From a bacterium (lineage in GTDB: Bacteria > Patescibacteriota > Minisyncoccia > Phycocordibacterales > Phycocordibacteraceae), in NCBI GenBank assembly GCA_021811365.1, contig JAJZPB010000001.1, positions 1-32,311 of the forward strand: DNA of 32,311 nt, given 5' to 3'. Made by a program: the position numbers and the translations under genes. Below are positions 27,580 to 32,311 of the stretch, piece after piece (the first letter of the stretch is position 1; each line of letters opens with the position of its first letter). The notes under the pieces were generated by a model. That model was not told the DNA's origin. It did not search any database and was given only the letters and a program-made list of their open reading frames with translations.

Positions 27580-28044
27580 CTAGAGCCAGTCTGTGTTCCA
27601 TTTGGGGTCACTGAGCGGTAGGCCCTCTTCTCTCATCAAGCGAACCATCCACGTAACGCTTTTTTTTCCCAGATTTGGAACGCGCAGCAATTCCCGCGAG
27701 CCATAAACGTCCAGAAATTCCTGCATGTTCATCGTGTCGGTAAGTCGTTTCCGTCCGCCTCCCCATACCCAGTCGTGCGCGATGCCGTTGGCAGCACGGA
27801 CGGCAAGCTGATGAGGAGTGCCGATTGCTAAAAGCCGTACTTCTGAAAAGAAATCGGCCACGTTCATTTTCAGCAGTTCTTCCGAGTCGGCTCGCGATGC
27901 GCGGGCAGACTTCTCGATACAAAGCGAGAGGGCGACACGTTCTACTTTCGACAGAGCGCCGTTTTCCGCTGTCCACGCATCCAACGTGCGTTGGATAGTT
28001 GCAGCCAGTTGATCCAAGAGCTGCTTGCGCACGAACGCCTCCAT
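27580..28044 (-). CDS. Protein with an RNA polymerase alpha-CTD-like helix-hairpin-helix C terminus
   Basis: ELLRVPNLGKKSVTWMVRLMREEGLPLS closely parallels the RpoA segment [28 protein letters not shown]. Confidence 0.7.
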   Translation of the reverse strand: MEAFVRKQLLDQLAATIQRTLDAWTAENGALSKVERVALSLCIEKSARASRADSEELLKMNVADFFSEVRLLAIGTPHQLAVRAANGIAHDWVWGGGRKRLTDTMNMQEFLDVYGSRELLRVPNLGKKSVTWMVRLMREEGLPLSDPKWNTDWL

Positions 28045-28273
28045 CAGTGTGTGGTGGTAAAGAACAGGCCTCGGTGGTACCGCAACCGAAGTTGTCAACG
28101 TAACTTTATGCCTAAGCCATATACGTGTCAACTAGTCAAGATGTGACCCGGAAACACCGTGTTTCAATACAGAAGAATAAAACAGAAGCGTGCGTGCTTG
28201 CCAAACCGCCTTCGTTGCATGTGCCCGCAGCGTTGTATCTGACGGATCGACGAAATTCCGTATGGGCAGAGCA

Positions 28274-28302
28274 TTGACAATACGCATGATATGCACTATA
28301 AT
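28274..28302 (+). promoter_or_regulatory. Perfect consensus sigma70-type promoter
   Basis: TTGACA (28274-28279), 17-bp spacer, TATAAT (28297-28302). Confidence 0.9.
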
Positions 28303-28350
28303 ACATTTCGGTAGCAACGGTACCACACCACGAACAGAAAGGGTAGACGC

Positions 28351-28914
28351 ATGCATCGCATTCGGCAGTATGTCCGTAGGGCTATTTTGGTACTGGTTGC
28401 GATAGCAGCCGTTACCGGAATCGGCGAAGGGTACAAAGTTTACGAGAACTGGCGCGAAGCCGGGCGGTGTCTGGCGCTCACTTCAAACATGGAGGGGAAT
28501 GTGCTCGACGCCCGTGGCGAACTGCTCATCGACGAGGTGGTTCTCAACCGCGCGCGTCAAATACCCGGCACCGCGTCGTTCTTCCAGAAAGTTTGTCAGG
28601 CCGCGCTGGCAAAACACTGGAGCACGCCTTTGCAGAAACGGTTCCCGAACTTTTCGGCGCTCGCGCACTGGTGGTACGTGTCGCCCAAGGCGCGCGCCGG
28701 GTGGCATCGTTCTATGAGTATAGCGAACCACGCACTGTGGGGCTGGGAACTTGGAAGTAAGCAGCTTCTTCCAAGAAACTACACGTTTTACCATACCACT
28801 CCGGCACCGCCGTCGTTCATGAAAGAGAACGGGCTTGCCTGTGACCTGCGGCATAGGTACGGCAAATACGGGCTTGACTTCTGCCGTAAAGGGAAGTTTG
28901 TCAGGCCCATTTGA
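28351..28914 (+). CDS. SleB/CwlJ-like cell wall hydrolase, N-terminal TM
   Basis: ARGELLIDEVVLNRARQ...FFQKVCQAAL...SIANHALWGWELGSKQLLPRNYTFYHTTPAPPSFMKENG. Confidence 0.65.
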   Translation: MHRIRQYVRRAILVLVAIAAVTGIGEGYKVYENWREAGRCLALTSNMEGNVLDARGELLIDEVVLNRARQIPGTASFFQKVCQAALAKHWSTPLQKRFPNFSALAHWWYVSPKARAGWHRSMSIANHALWGWELGSKQLLPRNYTFYHTTPAPPSFMKENGLACDLRHRYGKYGLDFCRKGKFVRPI

Positions 28915-28941
28915 CGGCGTACCCGGAGTGCGAAAAATACG

Positions 28942-28972
28942 AGACGGTCCGCAAGGGCCGTCTCTTTGTGTT
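28942..28972 (+). terminator. Intrinsic terminator
   Basis: gagacggtc-cgcaagg-gccgtctctttg. Confidence 0.8.
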
Positions 28973-28989
28973 TGCACGCAAAACCCGGT

Positions 28990-30003
28990 CTAGCTTCCTG
29001 ATATTTGTCCAGCCGACAGAGTTGGCAGTCTAATCAGGAAACGCGTGCCCACCCCTTCTTTTGAGGTAAAAGAAATCGACCCGGCGTGCTTTTCGATAAA
29101 CAGCTTCGCAACAAACAGGCCGATGCCGAAACCGTCCGGCTCTTTTTTGTGTGCGTTTGATGCACGAAAGAATTGTGAAAATACTTTATCTTGATCAGCT
29201 ATCGGTATGCCGATCCCGGTGTCTGCAACGGCAATCGCGTATTCTTTTGACGAATTCTGAACAGAGATGGTAATGGTGCCCCCCGCGCTAGTGTATTTGA
29301 TGGCGTTGTTGAAAAGAGCTTCGAGCGCAATCCGAATTTTTTCTTCGTCGATTGAAAGGAACACATTCGCCGGTACCGTCGCGACGTCCACAACGAGCTG
29401 AATGCCACGGGATTCGGAAACAGATCGGAATCTTTCTGCGGTCCCGCGAACCAGCACTGACAGCTCCTGCGCGGAGGTACGCGTAAAGTGGTATTCCACT
29501 CGTTCGGTGTTAGCACGTAGCGCGTCAAGCAAGTGTTCTACCGCGCCTATGGCGCGCTCGTTCTCTTGAGTGATAACCTGTAGGTCGGCGGGAGTTACTT
29601 CGTGCGATGCGCTGTCCGGAGCGTTCTTTTCCGCCAGTAGCCACTTGATGCCCGTAAGCGGGGTACGAATGTGGTGGAGTAGCATCGAGGTGAATTCGTC
29701 ACGCTCGCGGACGACGTCGGCGAGCGTCCGTAGTTTGTGCAGGGCTACCAGGAGTGCAATTGAAAGAACGGTGACGAGACCGATGAGAGCACTCAGTGTG
29801 ATGCCGGTTACGTAGTAGACGGCCGTGTGCGCGTGCATATAGCGTGCAACGGGCGCGTTGAGGTTGTCTGCACGCCATGCCACAACGATAGCCACGAACC
29901 CGATGCAGCCGAGTAGTGCGATAGCTCCGATCAGCCGGAAGTATGCCGCTCGGGGTCCGACCGAGTACGTCAGTTGGTCACGCGTGATCTGGTTGTTCTC
30001 CAT
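28990..30003 (-). CDS. Membrane sensor histidine kinase
   Basis: Two TM helices; H box LLHHIRTPLTGIKW, N box ALFNNAIKYTSAGG, VADTGIGIP, DGFGIGLFVAK. Confidence 0.95.
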   Translation of the reverse strand: MENNQITRDQLTYSVGPRAAYFRLIGAIALLGCIGFVAIVVAWRADNLNAPVARYMHAHTAVYYVTGITLSALIGLVTVLSIALLVALHKLRTLADVVRERDEFTSMLLHHIRTPLTGIKWLLAEKNAPDSASHEVTPADLQVITQENERAIGAVEHLLDALRANTERVEYHFTRTSAQELSVLVRGTAERFRSVSESRGIQLVVDVATVPANVFLSIDEEKIRIALEALFNNAIKYTSAGGTITISVQNSSKEYAIAVADTGIGIPIADQDKVFSQFFRASNAHKKEPDGFGIGLFVAKLFIEKHAGSISFTSKEGVGTRFLIRLPTLSAGQISGS

Positions 30004-30409
30004 CGCCGTGCAGCAGCCACTCCATGGCCGCTTCTTTCGTGGGGAAGACCCGATAGTTTTTGCGACGAGTGAGGGCAGCCATCGAGTTCATCACTGTTGT
30101 AAGCGAAGGGTTGGCGCCAAAAAGCGCCGTGCGTGTCGCGTACTTCTTGTTAATCTGCATCGATTCAAAGGTTATCTCACCGATTTTAAAATCAAAATGC
30201 TCGAGCGTGCTTACGTCGATGAGGGTGAGGATGGGGTAGTCATTCCGCTTGTCCTTTTCCCGCATAATCGCTTGAATGTCTTTCGCCCATTTCCGATACT
30301 GCTCGGCGTACTCTTCGTAGAAGTTTCCGCCAAATGTCACCTGAATGATGCCATCAGCGTCGACACTCATTTTTATAATCGGGGCTTCATTTTTTGAGCC
30401 TTCTGCCAT
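29978..30409 (-). CDS. SpoIIAA/STAS-like protein (tentative)
   Basis: KMSVDADGIIQVTFGGNFYEEYAEQYRKWAKDIQAIM...PILTLIDVSTLEHFDF...AMEWLL; overlaps the kinase start by 26 nt. Confidence 0.6.
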   Translation of the reverse strand: MAEGSKNEAPIIKMSVDADGIIQVTFGGNFYEEYAEQYRKWAKDIQAIMREKDKRNDYPILTLIDVSTLEHFDFKIGEITFESMQINKKYATRTALFGANPSLTTVMNSMAALTRRKNYRVFPTKEAAMEWLLHGDGEQPDHA

Positions 30410-30707
30410 CAATGTTCAGTATACCGCGGGCCACCCCTGCCGCAACTTACTTTTTGGACAGTGCATTCGGACACATTCGTAATGAAATCGAGGAGGGCGT
30501 AACTGCTATCGAAGGGCTCGCTGTGTTCAAAGGTGGTAGTGCATAAGCGCAGTATCGTCCAAAAAATGCTGTACTTTGCGCGAGGTGTGTGCCGTATGCG
30601 CAAGACAGCGCTGCCCAAGCTGAGGCTGTAGCAAAAGTAAAAGCCTACTCCCTTGCGGTTTCGGCTTTCGATCAAATGCTTGGTTGAAGTTGAAGAGCGG
30701 CGCAGGA

Positions 30708-31346
30708 TTAAACCCCCATCGTCTGGCGAACCCACATCCGCTTGATGCCTTCTGCTGCGATTACCACCTCCTCGGGTGACAAGTAACCCAAGTGATGAAA
30801 TGTGGACCAGTCGAGCAGCTCATCAAGTACTGTGTCGAGTGTGCCACCAATAGGCCGGGGTTGCTTCAGCGACCATTTCTTCAAATACAGGCTGCCTTGA
30901 ACGTAAAACTCACTGAACCCCATCATCATTGCCGTGAGGTCGGTCGCCTCCTCGTTTGCGGCAAGTGGATTTTGGAGAGCGCCCAAAAGCACGTGCGACA
31001 TTTCGTGTGCCACAGCTGCAACAAACGACGCGAACGGCGCCTCTTCAATAAACCTTTTGCGGATGTACATGGTTACGGTCATATTCTTGAATGCCGGACT
31101 GCCGATAATCGGAAACGCCTTCGGCAATTCCACCCACGCGGGGGCCGTTTTGGGGCCGCCGCTATTCGCATAGCCGACACGAATCCTCAGGCGCAGTCCC
31201 ATGGTGTCCCGTACGAAGCCCACCACGCCGGTATAGTCGCGGTTCCCGTACAATCGCTGCAATTCAGCGACAGGAACGAGTGGCCGGATTCCTCCCAGAA
31301 CCTGGTACAGACTGTTTACGTGTTGGTCGAGCAGCTCAAGGCGCAT
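30708..31346 (-). CDS. Putative zinc metallopeptidase-like protein
   Basis: FVAAVAHEMSHVLLGALQNPLAANEEATDLTAMMMG (HExxH plus downstream EExxD); ggaggattgcaATG start. Confidence 0.65.
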   Translation of the reverse strand: MRLELLDQHVNSLYQVLGGIRPLVPVAELQRLYGNRDYTGVVGFVRDTMGLRLRIRVGYANSGGPKTAPAWVELPKAFPIIGSPAFKNMTVTMYIRKRFIEEAPFASFVAAVAHEMSHVLLGALQNPLAANEEATDLTAMMMGFSEFYVQGSLYLKKWSLKQPRPIGGTLDTVLDELLDWSTFHHLGYLSPEEVVIAAEGIKRMWVRQTMGV

Positions 31347-31578
31347 TGCAATCCTCCCGTATGTCTAGTTACGTATATAACACATTGATCCAGACATGGC
31401 AAGGGTTCGTAGGGTGCATTCAACTCCCCAAGTGCAACGCCCACCTCACGCAGCAGCGTACCGGGAGCGGTTTCTTTAAAGACATCCACCTGCGGGTCCT
31501 TCCAGTACGTGACACGCAACGCAAACCTTTATTCAAGCTTACGCTTGTGAGTGGGTCAGTAGACGCAGAAGAACTTTC

Positions 31579-32130
31579 CTAGTCCGCAGAGTTGCTCCAC
31601 TCCGCGCTTGTCATCACTGCAGCTTGCCGAGAGAACACTTTATTGATCAGCACGGAATGCACTTCCTCATCAAAATCTAAACAGAGATCTGAAAGAACCG
31701 TAAGTTCGTAATCCATGTCAGCTGCTTCTCGAACCGTAGAGAGTACGACGCCACTCGTGGCGATACCGGCGAGCACGAGATGACGAATGTTCTTTGCTCG
31801 CAAGATAACTTCGAGATCACTCCCGCTGAACGCACTCACTCGTCGTTTTGTTACCACAACGTCTGTATCAGCAGGCGTGATGGCTGGCTGAGGGTTAACC
31901 ATCGCGGCGGTCATTTCCTTCGGGATATTGCCGAACGACTTATTACGACTATTGGCTTCCGGCATACCTGGACGAAACCCCACGACGACATATACGACCA
32001 GTATGTTTCTTTTGTGAGCTTCGTCTACCGCCGCAGTGACCTTCGCTAGATACGCGTTCGTATTAGATAACCGTGCAAGGATGCCAGACTGTACATCCAT
32101 AACCAAAAGCGCCGTTCCCTCTGTTGTCAT
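31579..32130 (-). CDS. Isochorismatase-fold hydrolase family protein
   Basis: ALLVMDVQSGILARL...VVTKRRVSAFSGSDLEVILRAKNIRHLVLAGIATSGVVLSTVREAADMDYELTVLSDLCLD. TATAAT-6 nt-ATG. Confidence 0.9.
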   Translation of the reverse strand: MTTEGTALLVMDVQSGILARLSNTNAYLAKVTAAVDEAHKRNILVVYVVVGFRPGMPEANSRNKSFGNIPKEMTAAMVNPQPAITPADTDVVVTKRRVSAFSGSDLEVILRAKNIRHLVLAGIATSGVVLSTVREAADMDYELTVLSDLCLDFDEEVHSVLINKVFSRQAAVMTSAEWSNSAD

Positions 32131-32311
32131 GTGTTGATTATACTCCTTCTTTAGTAATGCGCTTTGGCTCGTCTTTGGTAATCTCGCCATTCTCAAAATC
32201 CTATCTTGCTCCCTGTGCTGGATACGTTCAGAACCCTACCGTGGGATGAGATTCAGAAAGAGTTTAAGCGACTATGCGTAATGATGCGAAGGTTGACGTT
32301 TTTGTGAAAAG

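Noticed and set aside
1-32311. CRISPR array or alternative genetic code
   Set aside because: No regularly spaced repeats seen; UGA is used as an ordinary stop and major genes read through without in-frame UGA.

Overview
Read by eye from the six-frame track and the raw sequence; no searches were run. The window looks like a chromosomal segment of a bacterium using the standard code, moderately GC-rich and gene-dense. It may be Patescibacteria/CPR-like, judged only from its LamG, sortase, C39, L,D-transpeptidase and orphan small proteins (inference). Main blocks: (1) 0-4 kb: panD, a cysteine-synthase-fold PLP enzyme, an ArsR regulator with a palindromic operator next to a DUF302-glutaredoxin fusion, and a 3D/RlpA-like secreted protein. 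(2) 4.3-9.1 kb: a complete minus-strand cytochrome bo3-type quinol oxidase operon cyoABCDE. (3) 9.6-15.7 kb: PAP2 phosphatase, HtrA-like protease, a three-repeat LamG protein, TspO, four intact tRNAs (Ala-GGC, Pro-CGG, Val-CAC, Pro-GGG, Ala-CGC makes five counting both Ala) and one chimeric Val/Ala tRNA gene. (4) 15.7-22.1 kb: VOC protein, small membrane proteins, an LPDTG protein with an adjacent class F-like sortase, C39 peptidase, YkuD L,D-transpeptidase, DoxX. (5) 22.4-32.2 kb: a MarR regulator and a frameshifted PEP-CTERM-like protein in a GC-rich patch, then many orphan genes with strong Shine-Dalgarno sites and private hairpin terminators, a SleB-like hydrolase with a perfect consensus promoter, a histidine kinase, a HEMSH protein and an isochorismatase-fold protein lacking the usual catalytic Cys. 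The strongest unexpected signals are a recurrent leaderless promoter architecture (-10 hexamer, 6 nt, ATG), the chimeric tRNA, the operator overlapping the arsR-type start codon, the 8-G frameshift, a frame-altering 26-bp tandem duplication, and two intergenic candidates for structured RNA.
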